A DNA stretch of 64,000 nt, taken from Methanobacteriota archaeon. GTDB lineage: Archaea; Methanobacteriota; Methanobacteria; Methanobacteriales; Methanobacteriaceae. Positions 55,280 through 64,000 of this stretch are shown here, one piece after another (position 1 is the stretch's first letter; the number at the start of each line of letters is the position of its first letter). The DNA lies in NCBI GenBank assembly GCA_023411115.1, contig JAEYPF010000001.1:68766-132765 (forward strand). Reading direction: 5' to 3'. The position numbers were made by a program, and so were the translations under genes. Under the pieces are notes generated by a model that was given only the letters and a program-made list of their open reading frames with translations, had not been told where the DNA came from and made no database searches.

Positions 55280-56296
55280 ATGATTGAGATAGATGGATCA
55301 TACGGAGAAGGTGGAGGGGCTCTTTTGCGTATTTCAACTGCATTATCAGCTTTAGCATCAAATTCTATCCATATAACCAATATTCGTGCGAACCGGCCAA
55401 AAACTGGTCTAATGCCCCAGCACTTAAATGCCATAAAAGCTGTTGCACATTTATCTGGTGCACATGTTGATGGGCTTGAAATGGGCTCAGAAGAAATATT
55501 TTTCCACCCTGGAGAAATAGAAGGCGGAAATTATAACATCGATGTTAAAACTGCGGGAAGTGTTACACTGGTTCTTCAAGCGTTTATGATTCCTGCATGT
55601 TTTGCTGAATCCCCAGTGAATATTACAATAAGGGGAGGTACAGATGTGAGATGGTCGCCACCTGTAAATTATCTTCAATATGTTACTTTACCAGTTTTAA
55701 AATCAATGGGATACGATGCAAATTTAGATATAATCTGCAGGGGTCATTATCCTCGTGGTGGAGGCATTGTTAAGGTCAAAATAAATCCTGTAGAGAAATT
55801 AAATCCAGTTCATCTGGAAAATTTGAAGGTGAGTAATATAAGGGGCATATCTCACGCTGTAAAATTGCCTGAACACGTTGCAGTAAGACAAGCTGAAAGT
55901 GCACAAAAAATGCTTGAAGCAAATGGATGGGATGCCGAGATTGAAATTGAACACTCTGATGATGCATTAGGGTCAGGCTCGGGGATTGTTCTTTGGACTG
56001 AAGGAAATACTAGAGTAGGTGGAAGTGCCGTTGGTGAAAGAGGACTAAGGGCAGAAAAAGTTGGTGAAAAAGCGGCTGAAGAGCTTTTATATCATATATC
56101 CAGGGAGGCAGCTGTGGATAAGTATATTGGAGATCAAATAATTCCTTATATGGCAATTGCGGGTAAATCGAAGGTAAAAACTGCAGAATTGACTTCACAT
56201 GCAGCTACAAATATTTTTATAACCGAAAAAATATTGGGCAAAAAATTTGATGTAGATGGTGAAATCGGAGAAATTGCAACTATCTTGATTAATTAA
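55280..56296 (+). CDS. rtcA: RNA 3'-terminal phosphate cyclase
   Basis: Converts RNA 3'-phosphate to 2',3'-cyclic phosphate using ATP through an enzyme-AMP intermediate. ATG 55280 (338 residues) matches the family start MIEIDGSYGEGGG. Other blocks are NIRANRPKTGLMPQHL, AGSVTLVLQ, RGGTDVRWSPPVNYL, YPRGGGIV and the adenylated histidine H307 in LTSHAATN. It follows the PLP gene by 79 nt. The tandem of NYN nuclease and RtcA suggests RNA-end metabolism. Confidence 0.93.
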   Translation: MIEIDGSYGEGGGALLRISTALSALASNSIHITNIRANRPKTGLMPQHLNAIKAVAHLSGAHVDGLEMGSEEIFFHPGEIEGGNYNIDVKTAGSVTLVLQAFMIPACFAESPVNITIRGGTDVRWSPPVNYLQYVTLPVLKSMGYDANLDIICRGHYPRGGGIVKVKINPVEKLNPVHLENLKVSNIRGISHAVKLPEHVAVRQAESAQKMLEANGWDAEIEIEHSDDALGSGSGIVLWTEGNTRVGGSAVGERGLRAEKVGEKAAEELLYHISREAAVDKYIGDQIIPYMAIAGKSKVKTAELTSHAATNIFITEKILGKKFDVDGEIGEIATILIN

Positions 56297-56522
56297 AATT
56301 GCTTTAGTTTTCAATTTTATTGCAAATTCAGTTTTTAAACGTTAAAATACTGTAAATACTTTGCTGAAGTCTAAAAGAAGTTAAATAGATCCTATGGGCT
56401 TTATCGGATAAATCATAATTTATTTATCTATAAAAAGTTAGAGTAATTAACGAAATAGAAAATGAATATAATTCGGAGGAATTATATTTAAAGAAACTGA
56501 CATTAAATTCAGAGAAATATTC

Positions 56523-59500
56523 TTGAAGTCTCCAATTGGAATTCTATTTTATGATAAAGAAGGTAGACTTATTGCTGCAAATCAATCAGCAAGGGATATT
56601 GCAGGAATTCCAGAATCAGAAGACATCAATTTAAATCTATTTAATGATCCTGACATTGCTTTAAAAAAGAAAAAACTGATTGATGAAGGGGCAATTAAAT
56701 TCCAGTTCAAGATGGACTTTGAAAATATTCGAAAAGCAGGATATTATAATCCAACTCGATCAGGGTCTGCATATTTAGATTTTGTTATTTCTGTCACTGA
56801 TTCCGGATATTTAGCTCAAATTCAAGACATTACAAAGCGTAAAAACGCTGAAAATTCCTTGAAAGAGTCAGAATTATATTATAGAACTATTTTTGAAAAT
56901 ACTGGAACAGCTTTCATGATTCTTGAGGAAGATACTACGATATCTCTGGTAAATACAGAAGCCGAAAAACTCTTCGGGTACTCAAAGAGTGAAATAGAAG
57001 GAAAGAAAAAATGGGTAGAATTCGTATTCAAAAAAGAAGATCTTGAAAGAATGCAGAGATATCACAGGTTAAGAAGGGAAAAATCTGATGCAGTTCCCAG
57101 AAAATATGAGTTTCAAGGTGTTAACAAACAAGGAAATGTTAAAAATATCATAACGACCATTTCCATGATTCCTGGAACAAAAAAAAGCATAGCATCCTTT
57201 TTAGATATTACAAAACTTAAAAAAGCAGAAGCCAAATTACAAAAAAGTGAAATTAAATATCGTGAACTGGTTGAAAACGCCAATAGTATCATTCTTAAAA
57301 TGGATAAAAAAGGAAATATTCTTTTTTTAAATGAATTTGGTGAGAAATTCTTTGGTTTTAAAAAGGAAGAAATTTCAGGGAAAAATGTGGTGGGCACAAT
57401 AGTCCCAGAAACTGAATCTTCTGGAAGAAACCTCCAGGAACTTATCAACATGATTATTAAGGATCCTGAATCTCACATCAACATCGAAAATGAAAATATA
57501 ACCCGTGATGGAAGAAGAGTATGGGCGGCATGGACAAATAAAGGCCTTTATAATGATAAGGGAGAAGTCATAGGTGTTTTAAGCATAGGAACAAACATTA
57601 GCAAGCGTAAACACGCTGAAGAATTATTACAAAAAGCTCGTGATAATTTGGAGTTAATAGTTCAAAAGAGAACCACGGAACTTAAAACATCTAATGAAGC
57701 ATTGAGAAATGAAATTGAAGAACACAAAAATGCTGAAGAAGCCCTTATCAAATCCAGGAATTATTTGGATAAGATTATTAATACCATTGCAGATCCTGTT
57801 TTTGTAAAGGATGAACAGCATCGTTGGGCGCTTCTAAATGACGCTTATTGTGATTTTATGGGTTATTCGCGGGAGGAACTTTTAGGAAAATCTGACTATG
57901 ATTTCTTCCCCCAACATGAAGCTGATGTTTTCTGGGAAAAAGACGAAGAAGTATTTGAAGCTGGCGTTGAAAATGTTAATGAAGAAGAATTCACAGACTC
58001 TGTAGGCGATGTACATACAATAATTACTAAAAAAACATTGTACACCGATATTTCTGGAGAAAAATACATAGTGGCCGTTATTAGAGACATAACTGAACTT
58101 AAAAAGGCTGAAAGCGCCTTACGTAAAAGTGAAGGAAGACTCAAGATTGCTATGGACATGGCTAAGCTAGTTTATTGGGAATATGATGTTGAATCTAACA
58201 TGTTTACATTTGATGATAGGTTTTATGCATTATATGGCACAACCGCTGAACGGGAGGGAGGTACAAGAATGTCGGCTGAGGAATACGCCCAAAGATTCGT
58301 TCCCCCTGAAGAGTCTTATCTCGTGATCGAGGAAATTGTCAAAGCTTTAGAATCAGATGATCCTAACTTCTTTGGACAGGCTGAACACATTATCATAAGG
58401 GCTGATGGTGAAAAACGTTATATAATAGTTCGTTATGGGGTTATCAAAAATGAAGAAGGCCGTACTATCAAAACTTATGGTGCAAATCAGGATATTACTG
58501 ACCTTAAAAAAGCTGAGGAAGCATTAAGAGATAGTGAAGAGAAATTCCGTGAGATTTTCAACAAAGCAAACGATATGATCAGTTTAAATTTAATGAATGA
58601 AGACGGCATGCCCGGACGCTTTATTGAAATAAATGACGTAGGAATAAAAAGATTGGGTTATAGTAAGGAAGAATTGTTGAATATGGGTCCCGTTGATATA
58701 GTTGCCCCTGATAAAAGGCCTGAAATGCCCAAAAATGCGGCAAGACTCTGGAAAAATAAACATGCCACATTTGAAATAGTTCATATTACCAAAGATGGAA
58801 GAAGGATACCTATAGAAATTAACAATCACCTCATTGATTACAGGGGAAGAATTACCTGTCTTGCAATTTCTCGTGATATTACAAAACGTAAAAAAGCTGA
58901 AAAAGAATTATCTGAAAGCGAACAAAAATACAGGACTCTTTTTAATTTATCCCCGGACTATACATTACTTATAGGGGCCAATAGCATTTTAATAGATGTA
59001 AATGAGGCAGCACAAGAAATAGTGGGATTGCCAAGGGAAGATTTAACTGGCAAAAGCTTTACAGAGCTGAAATTATTGTTGAATGAGGAAATGCCCATAC
59101 ATATGAAAAAAGTTTCCCAGATTTTGAAAGGAAAGACTGTAAACCCCTACGAATCAAGATTTATTGATAAAAATGGAAAAATACGTTATGTTGAAACCTT
59201 TTTAAAACCTTTAAAAGAAGATGGTCAAATAACTGCTTTTAACGTGATAGCACATGATATTACCGAGCGTAAAAAAGCTGAAGAAAAATTAAAGGAAACA
59301 ATAGAAGAGTTAGAACGTTCTAATTACGAACTCCAGCAGTTTGCTTATATTACTTCTCATGACCTGCAGGAGCCGCTGCGGACCATTGCAAGTTTTACAC
59401 AACTTATTGAACGAAGATATAAGGGACAGCTTGATCCAGATGCTGATGAATTCATTGAATTTATAGTAGATGCAGCCATCCGTATGAAGGGAATGATTCA

Positions 59501-60002
59501 GGGATTACTTGATTATTCTCGTGTTGGAACCAAAAAAATTGAATTTGAAGATGTAGATATGAACGTGAAACTTGAGAAAGCCTTATCTAACTTAAAGGCA
59601 TCAATTAATGAAAATAAAGCAGAAATTACATATGATCATCTTCCAGATGTCATTGCTGATCCAGATCAGATGGTTAGAGTGTTCCAGAATTTAATCAGTA
59701 ATGCTATTAAGTTTAGGAAACCTGATATACCTCCAAAAATTCATATTGGATGTAAAATGGATAAAGAAAATAATGAATACATTTTTAGTGTATCTGACAA
59801 TGGAATTGGAATGGAAAAAGAGTATACAGATAAAATCTTCGAAGTATTCAAGCGATTACATACCACGGATGAATACAGGGGAACTGGTATTGGTCTGGCA
59901 ATTGCAAAAAGAATAATTGAACGTCATGATGGGCGTATTTGGGTTGAATCTAAGTTAGGTGTTGGTTCGACATTTTATTTTGCCTTACCGATCAGCTCTT
60001 AA
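56523..60002 (+). CDS. Multi-PAS histidine kinase, about 1160 aa, start codon uncertain
   Basis: About seven PAS domains followed by HisKA with H946 in ITSHDLQEPLRTIASF and HATPase (FQNLISNAIKF, DNGIGM, GTGIGLAI). The first TTG at 56523 falls inside a PAS-like segment: the codons just before it read IKFREIF, conserved at PAS N-termini. The frame is open back to TAA at 56469 but contains no ATG, GTG or TTG. GGAGG at 56475-56479 would place initiation at ATA 56484 (about 1172 residues) or ATT 56481. PAS modules around residues 415-665 are close copies of those in the kinase at 32169. It sits alone with no receiver gene beside it. Confidence 0.88.
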   Translation: MKSPIGILFYDKEGRLIAANQSARDIAGIPESEDINLNLFNDPDIALKKKKLIDEGAIKFQFKMDFENIRKAGYYNPTRSGSAYLDFVISVTDSGYLAQIQDITKRKNAENSLKESELYYRTIFENTGTAFMILEEDTTISLVNTEAEKLFGYSKSEIEGKKKWVEFVFKKEDLERMQRYHRLRREKSDAVPRKYEFQGVNKQGNVKNIITTISMIPGTKKSIASFLDITKLKKAEAKLQKSEIKYRELVENANSIILKMDKKGNILFLNEFGEKFFGFKKEEISGKNVVGTIVPETESSGRNLQELINMIIKDPESHINIENENITRDGRRVWAAWTNKGLYNDKGEVIGVLSIGTNISKRKHAEELLQKARDNLELIVQKRTTELKTSNEALRNEIEEHKNAEEALIKSRNYLDKIINTIADPVFVKDEQHRWALLNDAYCDFMGYSREELLGKSDYDFFPQHEADVFWEKDEEVFEAGVENVNEEEFTDSVGDVHTIITKKTLYTDISGEKYIVAVIRDITELKKAESALRKSEGRLKIAMDMAKLVYWEYDVESNMFTFDDRFYALYGTTAEREGGTRMSAEEYAQRFVPPEESYLVIEEIVKALESDDPNFFGQAEHIIIRADGEKRYIIVRYGVIKNEEGRTIKTYGANQDITDLKKAEEALRDSEEKFREIFNKANDMISLNLMNEDGMPGRFIEINDVGIKRLGYSKEELLNMGPVDIVAPDKRPEMPKNAARLWKNKHATFEIVHITKDGRRIPIEINNHLIDYRGRITCLAISRDITKRKKAEKELSESEQKYRTLFNLSPDYTLLIGANSILIDVNEAAQEIVGLPREDLTGKSFTELKLLLNEEMPIHMKKVSQILKGKTVNPYESRFIDKNGKIRYVETFLKPLKEDGQITAFNVIAHDITERKKAEEKLKETIEELERSNYELQQFAYITSHDLQEPLRTIASFTQLIERRYKGQLDPDADEFIEFIVDAAIRMKGMIQGLLDYSRVGTKKIEFEDVDMNVKLEKALSNLKASINENKAEITYDHLPDVIADPDQMVRVFQNLISNAIKFRKPDIPPKIHIGCKMDKENNEYIFSVSDNGIGMEKEYTDKIFEVFKRLHTTDEYRGTGIGLAIAKRIIERHDGRIWVESKLGVGSTFYFALPISS

Positions 60003-60021
60003 ATCTGGACTAAAAGTATAA

Positions 60022-60990
60022 TTAATTTAAATGCCTGCATTCCCCAGAGATAATTTTCTTTAAATTTCCTTCCTTAAGCTCTAAAATCAATGCTCCCTTA
60101 CTGTTTACACCTACAGCTTCTCCTCTAATAACTTCTGTTCCTTTTCTAATTTCTACTTCCCTTCCAATAGTTTTAGAAAATTGTCGCCATTTTTTTAGAA
60201 TATATTGGAAATTGCCCTTGTTAAATTCATCATACATCTTTTCAAAATTTCCAAGGAATTTTTGAACCAGTATCATGCGAGATATATCATGATCCAGTTC
60301 ACTTTTAATGGATGTTGTGGTCTCCCTGAGTTCTTGAGGGAGTAAATCTACATCAATATTTGCATCAATCCCAATTCCGGTAATGATATAATCAACAGCA
60401 TCTTGTTCGGTGCTTATTTCAGTTAATATTCCACAAACCTTTTTATTTTCTATTAAAATATCATTTGGCCATTTTATACCTATATCAAGACCATATTCGT
60501 CTTTTATAGTTTGTGCAGCGGCAACACCTGCTGTAAATGTTAACTGGGGCGCATTGATAGGTAGTATATTTGGTCTTAAAATAATTGACATCCATGCACC
60601 ACCTAAGGGAGATATCCATTTTTTACCCCTTCTACCCTTTCCTCTGCTCTGACTTTCTGCTATTACAACTGTTCCTTCAGGCGCACCTTCTCTGGCAAGT
60701 TTTTTTGCAACTTCGTTTGTAGAATTAACTTCTCTAAAGTAGTGAATTTCCTTTCCAATGTAATTTGTATTAAGCTCATTTTTGAGTTTATGGGGTAATA
60801 AGAGAGTTAATTCTTCATCAAGTCTAATTTCATTTTCAGAAGATATTTCTATTGTGTACCCTTCATTTTTAAGCGATGTTATATGTTCCTGTACCGTTGA
60901 TACTGGAATTTCAAGTTTGGAAGCTATGTCATCAATAGGGACATATTCACCTCTTTTTTCATAAAGAACTTCTAGTACTTTATCTTTCAT
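60022..60990 (-). CDS. birA: Biotin--[carboxylase] ligase with N-terminal HTH (BirA)
   Basis: Attaches biotin to the pyruvate carboxylase B subunit. The 322 residues begin with a winged HTH (MKDKVLEVLYEKRGEYVPIDDIASKLEIPVSTVQ, here residues 1-60), so it may also act as biotin repressor. The catalytic domain shows ESQSRGKGRRGKKWISP (biotinyl-AMP loop), KWPNDILIENKKVCGIL and GIGIDANID. It lies 43 nt downstream of pycA on the same strand and probably forms an operon with it. Confidence 0.95.
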   Translation of the reverse strand: MKDKVLEVLYEKRGEYVPIDDIASKLEIPVSTVQEHITSLKNEGYTIEISSENEIRLDEELTLLLPHKLKNELNTNYIGKEIHYFREVNSTNEVAKKLAREGAPEGTVVIAESQSRGKGRRGKKWISPLGGAWMSIILRPNILPINAPQLTFTAGVAAAQTIKDEYGLDIGIKWPNDILIENKKVCGILTEISTEQDAVDYIITGIGIDANIDVDLLPQELRETTTSIKSELDHDISRMILVQKFLGNFEKMYDEFNKGNFQYILKKWRQFSKTIGREVEIRKGTEVIRGEAVGVNSKGALILELKEGNLKKIISGECRHLN

Positions 60991-61033
60991 TTGAACACCG
61001 TTTTTATTTTAATAAACTACAAATTTTAAAAAT

Positions 61034-62527
61034 TTATGGCTTTTTAGACTTTGAATTATTTAAATTGGCCATGTAGCTATTTACAGCACCAGACACTGCA
61101 GCAATTTTGGGGGATGGTAGAAATGTGGATTTTAGCCTTGATACTATCTTTTCATCAGCCTTCATTACTTCTGCCATGTGTCCCATGATTTCATCTCGAT
61201 ACTCATCAACGAAATGGGTATGTAATTTAGCTTCCCTGAAGCTTTCACTTAGCATCATGGATTTATGGAATGGAATTGTTGTTTTAACGCCCAGTATAAT
61301 ATATTCATTCAATGCTCTTCTCATACGTGCTATACATTCGTTTCTTGTCATTCCATAAACAATAAGCTTGGATATCATTGAATCATAGAAAGGAGGTATT
61401 GTATAGTTCATATAAACTCCACTGTCTACTCTGACTCCTATTCCTCCTGGAGAACGGTAACCAGTTATTTTACCAGGATTTGGAGCGAAATCATTCATTG
61501 GATCTTCAGCATTTATTCTGCATTCTATGGCATGTCCCCTTACTGTGATATCTTCCTGCCCGCAGCATAGTTCCTGACCAGCCGCTATTTTAAGCTGCTG
61601 TTTTACAAGATCTATACCGGTTATTATTTCTGTTATAGGATGTTCAACCTGTATACGTGTATTCATCTCAAGGAAGTAATATTCTCCATTTGAGTATAAA
61701 AATTCAACAGTTCCTGCATTTGTATATCCTATAGATGAAGCTGCCCTCACTGCAGCACCGCCCATTTCTTCTCTAAGTTCTTCGGTCATAATGGGGGAAG
61801 GTGCTTCTTCAATTAGTTTTTGATGTCTTCTTTGAATTGAACACTCCCTGTCTGCAGCATGAATGGTATTCCCGTGTTCGTCTGCAAGGATCTGGAATTC
61901 AATATGCCTTGGTTCTTCTATATATTTTTCAATGTAAATTGTTGAATCTCCAAATGCAGATGCCGCAACTGACTGTGTGGATTCAATTGCACGTACAAGT
62001 TCATCTTCTTCGTAAACTGTACGCATTCCAATTCCACCTCCTCCAGCAGAGGCTTTTACAATGACGGGGTATCCAATGGATTCTGCAATATCAACTGCTT
62101 CATCAATTTCACTCACGCCTTTGGGAGTACCAGGAACTACAGGGACTCCTGCTTTTTGCATTAATTTTTTAGACTCAATTTTACTTCCCATGGCCTCTAT
62201 AATAGATCCTTTAGGTCCTATTAATTTGATGCCGTGTTTTTCGCATACCATTCCTAAGTTTGGATTTTCAGCTAAAAATCCATAACCTGGATGAATTGCT
62301 TCTGCACCGCATTTTTCTGCAACATCGATTATTTTTTCAATGTTTAGATAACTCTGTGATGGACTTGGGTTTCCTATATTGTAAGCTTCATTAGCATATT
62401 TTGCAAAAAGAGAGTTCTTATCTGCATCAGAATACACTGCGACACTTTTTATGCCCAGTTCTTTGCATGCTCTCATTACTCTTATTGCAATTTCTCCACG
62501 ATTGGCTACCAGGATTTTATTAAACAT
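61034..62527 (-). CDS. pycA: Pyruvate carboxylase subunit A (biotin carboxylase)
   Basis: ATP-dependent carboxylation of biotin, first half reaction of pyruvate to oxaloacetate, which feeds the incomplete TCA path in methanogens. 497 residues with the biotin carboxylase fold: N-terminal LVANRGEIAIRVMRA, HPGYGFLAENP, ATP-grasp loop KASAGGGGIGMR, EKYIEEPRHIEFQI, ECSIQRRHQKLIEE, EMNTRIQVEHPITE and GHAIECRINAEDP. ACC identity is unlikely because archaea lack fatty acid synthesis of that type. The B subunit is not in the window. birA follows. Confidence 0.95.
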   Translation of the reverse strand: MFNKILVANRGEIAIRVMRACKELGIKSVAVYSDADKNSLFAKYANEAYNIGNPSPSQSYLNIEKIIDVAEKCGAEAIHPGYGFLAENPNLGMVCEKHGIKLIGPKGSIIEAMGSKIESKKLMQKAGVPVVPGTPKGVSEIDEAVDIAESIGYPVIVKASAGGGGIGMRTVYEEDELVRAIESTQSVAASAFGDSTIYIEKYIEEPRHIEFQILADEHGNTIHAADRECSIQRRHQKLIEEAPSPIMTEELREEMGGAAVRAASSIGYTNAGTVEFLYSNGEYYFLEMNTRIQVEHPITEIITGIDLVKQQLKIAAGQELCCGQEDITVRGHAIECRINAEDPMNDFAPNPGKITGYRSPGGIGVRVDSGVYMNYTIPPFYDSMISKLIVYGMTRNECIARMRRALNEYIILGVKTTIPFHKSMMLSESFREAKLHTHFVDEYRDEIMGHMAEVMKADEKIVSRLKSTFLPSPKIAAVSGAVNSYMANLNNSKSKKP

Positions 62528-62853
62528 GATATCGCCTCTAAAATTTGTAAAAGTCTAAGAATGACTCCAATATCGTAAATTAATTTGTTCTAATTATAAC
62601 ATTGACCAATGATCATATTAATTTATCTTTGATCTATATTTATTTCATTATATTATTATTTTATAAAACGCTCATGCATGGAATATTGTGCAAATATTGC
62701 TGTTGAATTTATGTAAAGTGTTGATTAAGCAAATTGGAATTTTTTTAAACATGTTCAACTTAATTAACTAATACATTTGAAACAGTAAATATTCTATACG
62801 CATGTAATAATGGACATGAGCGTTACAAAAAATAGAATATTAAGATCAAATAT
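62528..62853. other. Divergent intergenic region between pycA and the methyltransferase gene
   Basis: AT-rich, with TATA-like TTTATAAAA near 62662 that could serve either strand. No gene or repeat could be supported. Confidence 0.4.
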
Positions 62854-63504
62854 ATGGACGTTAAAATGAGTAAAAAACCAAAAATTACTAAAAAAAGACA
62901 CCTTGAAATGGTACTGCAGCAAATACCTCCTCATGAATCCCCAAAAGTTCACCTGGAGCAGTACACGACACCTTCTGGTATTGCATCTGATATTCTGTGG
63001 AATGCATATTCGCTTGGAGATGTAGAAGATCAAAAAGTCGTTGATTTAGGATGTGGCACTGGTATATTTGCTATTGGGGCTGCTTTACTTGGAGCAAATG
63101 AAGTTATTGGGGTGGATATTGATTCTGATGCAATAAAAATTGCCCAACTGCAGGCATCAAAATCTGGTGTTAACGATGTAATAGAATTCATTCCAAAAAA
63201 CATTCAAAATTTTACTGGAAGTGCAGATACCGTTATTCAGAATCCTCCTTTTGGGGCACAAAAGGCCAAAAGAAAAGAAGCTGATAGAATTTTCATGACT
63301 AAAGCCATCGAAATCGCTCCGGTTGTGTATTCGTTCCATATAATGGAAACAGAACCATTTGTAGAAAAATTTTTTAATTCAATGAACGGGCACATAACTC
63401 ACAAATATCATTACAGTTTTCCTATACCTCGCATTTATCATTTCCATGAAAAGGAAAAAATAAATATCGACGTGGTTGTGTTAAGGATTCAACGTACTGA
63501 ATAG
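62854..63504 (+). CDS. METTL5-like N6-adenine RNA methyltransferase
   Basis: A 216-residue class I SAM methyltransferase. VVDLGCGTGIFAIGAALLGA is motif I, GVDIDSDAI motif II and NPPFG the N6-adenine catalytic motif IV. The N-terminal LEMVLQQIPPHESPKVHLEQYTTP is shared with METTL5/archaeal homologues that methylate rRNA adenines. Start at ATG 62854; an internal Met5 is possible. Probably modifies rRNA; target site unproven. Confidence 0.85.
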   Translation: MDVKMSKKPKITKKRHLEMVLQQIPPHESPKVHLEQYTTPSGIASDILWNAYSLGDVEDQKVVDLGCGTGIFAIGAALLGANEVIGVDIDSDAIKIAQLQASKSGVNDVIEFIPKNIQNFTGSADTVIQNPPFGAQKAKRKEADRIFMTKAIEIAPVVYSFHIMETEPFVEKFFNSMNGHITHKYHYSFPIPRIYHFHEKEKINIDVVVLRIQRTE

Positions 63505-63682
63505 ATAAAATAAGGGGTTTAAATTACCATAATTTTATATATAAAAAAATTCATAGTTGAAACTGATATTTAATATCCAAACTATTAAATAACGGTAAAT
63601 CATAAATTATTATAAAATAATTTAATGTAAATTATCTTTGGTATTTATATACAACTTCAACTAAATCTAAAAAGGTTGTACA

Positions 63683-63697
63683 CTATATATATAAAAG
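63683..63697 (+). promoter_or_regulatory. TATA box of the SPOUT methyltransferase gene
   Basis: CTATATATATAAAAG about 22-36 bp before the ATG at 63719, so the mRNA has a very short leader or none. Confidence 0.55.
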
Positions 63698-63718
63698 ATA
63701 GAAAACAAATAGTGGAAA

Positions 63719-64000
63719 ATGACATTAAGACATTTATCCATTTTTATACCTGCCTCAATAACTGCTGAGACTAAAGATTTGAGGATAAAGACATACAAGG
63801 TAGGGCTGATTGGTAGATCTGCAGCAATCTTTAAGGCTGACAAGATCATCGTTTATAACGATAATTCTGATGGAAAAGAGGTAAAGTTTATTAGTGATGT
63901 TCTCACTTATATGAATACGCCTCAATACCTTCGAAAAAAGGTATTTCCAATCACAAGGGAATTAAAAAACGTGGGAATTCTTCCACCACTTAGAACTCCC
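63719..64000 (+). CDS. SPOUT-class RNA methyltransferase (MTH1/COG2106-like), N-terminal fragment
   Basis: The ATG at 63719 opens a frame that runs off the window, 94 residues visible: MTLRHLSIFIPASITAET, KVGLIGRSAAIFKADKIIVY, YMNTPQYLRKKVFPIT and LKNVGILPPLRTP. These match the start of the archaeal MTH1/COG2106 family, deep-knot (SPOUT) SAM methyltransferases proposed to act on rRNA. The knot itself lies beyond the edge. Confidence 0.8.
   Translation, partial: MTLRHLSIFIPASITAETKDLRIKTYKVGLIGRSAAIFKADKIIVYNDNSDGKEVKFISDVLTYMNTPQYLRKKVFPITRELKNVGILPPLRTP

Overview
The window looks like a chromosomal segment of a mesophilic, AT-rich methanogen of the order Methanobacteriales, most likely Methanobacterium or a close relative. 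The evidence is two archaeal histones, archaeal translation and transcription factors (aIF5B, aIF2 gamma, Rpo7, Spt4, L7Ae, S24e, S27ae, S28e, L24e, S6e), an F420-dependent NADP reductase, archaeal lipid and pyruvate carboxylase genes, A-rich codon use with many TTG starts, and TATA boxes in place of bacterial promoters. The species cannot be fixed from sequence alone. I found no tRNA, rRNA, CRISPR array, intact insertion sequence or provirus.

Layout. 0-13 kb: metabolic and RNA housekeeping genes (amidohydrolase fragment, aroE, RNA-ligase-partner PIN protein, hisS, hisI, PIN-ATPase-KH protein, sugar-phosphate isomerase-like protein, F420:NADP reductase, hxlB, endA, trpS, SpoIIM-like protein, thrC). 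13-24 kb: a histone gene with an unusual promoter-proximal repeat array, then a long translation/transcription block (rpl7ae, rps28e, rpl24e, ndk, infB, rps6e, eif2g, a PIN nuclease needing a -1 frameshift, ppa, rpoE1, spt4, dephospho-CoA kinase, rps24e, rps27ae, argH). 24-36 kb: a signalling island with a 1998-residue PAS/GAF/PocR histidine kinase, an overlapping stand-alone receiver, a receiver-kinase hybrid and a 1254-residue receiver-PAS-GAF kinase. A fourth kinase of the same family lies at 56.5-60 kb and shares a 116-bp identical block with the third. 36-56 kb: KH/PP-loop ATPase, hexapeptide acyltransferase, PEBP, second histone, ABCE1, an Nmad3-domain protein, PLP aminotransferase, radB, a coupled pair of radical SAM enzymes, Sua5/TsaC, a CDP-alcohol phosphotransferase, several archaeal DUF proteins, and a NYN nuclease / PLP enzyme / rtcA run. 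60-64 kb: birA with pyruvate carboxylase subunit A, then two RNA methyltransferase-like genes, the last cut by the window end.

How the genes fit together. The 14.6-23.9 kb block is one translation-transcription supercluster with tight spacing and 1-17 nt overlaps. pycA and birA form a carboxylase/biotinylation unit. The four kinases share a closely similar catalytic core (SHDLQEPLR H-box) and have one Cph1/Rcp1-like receiver, but no DNA-binding or enzymatic output domain is encoded here, so their output is unknown.

Most unusual non-coding features: (1) five degenerate repeats with CATAT cores at exact 30-bp spacing just upstream of the first histone TATA box; (2) a dispersed family of small AT-rich hairpins with 3-5 nt loops, three of which are embedded in 72-75 nt three-way-junction folds; (3) a T TTT TTA slippery heptamer directly before a TGA in the PIN gene after aIF2 gamma, where a -1 shift restores the conserved PIN N-terminus.
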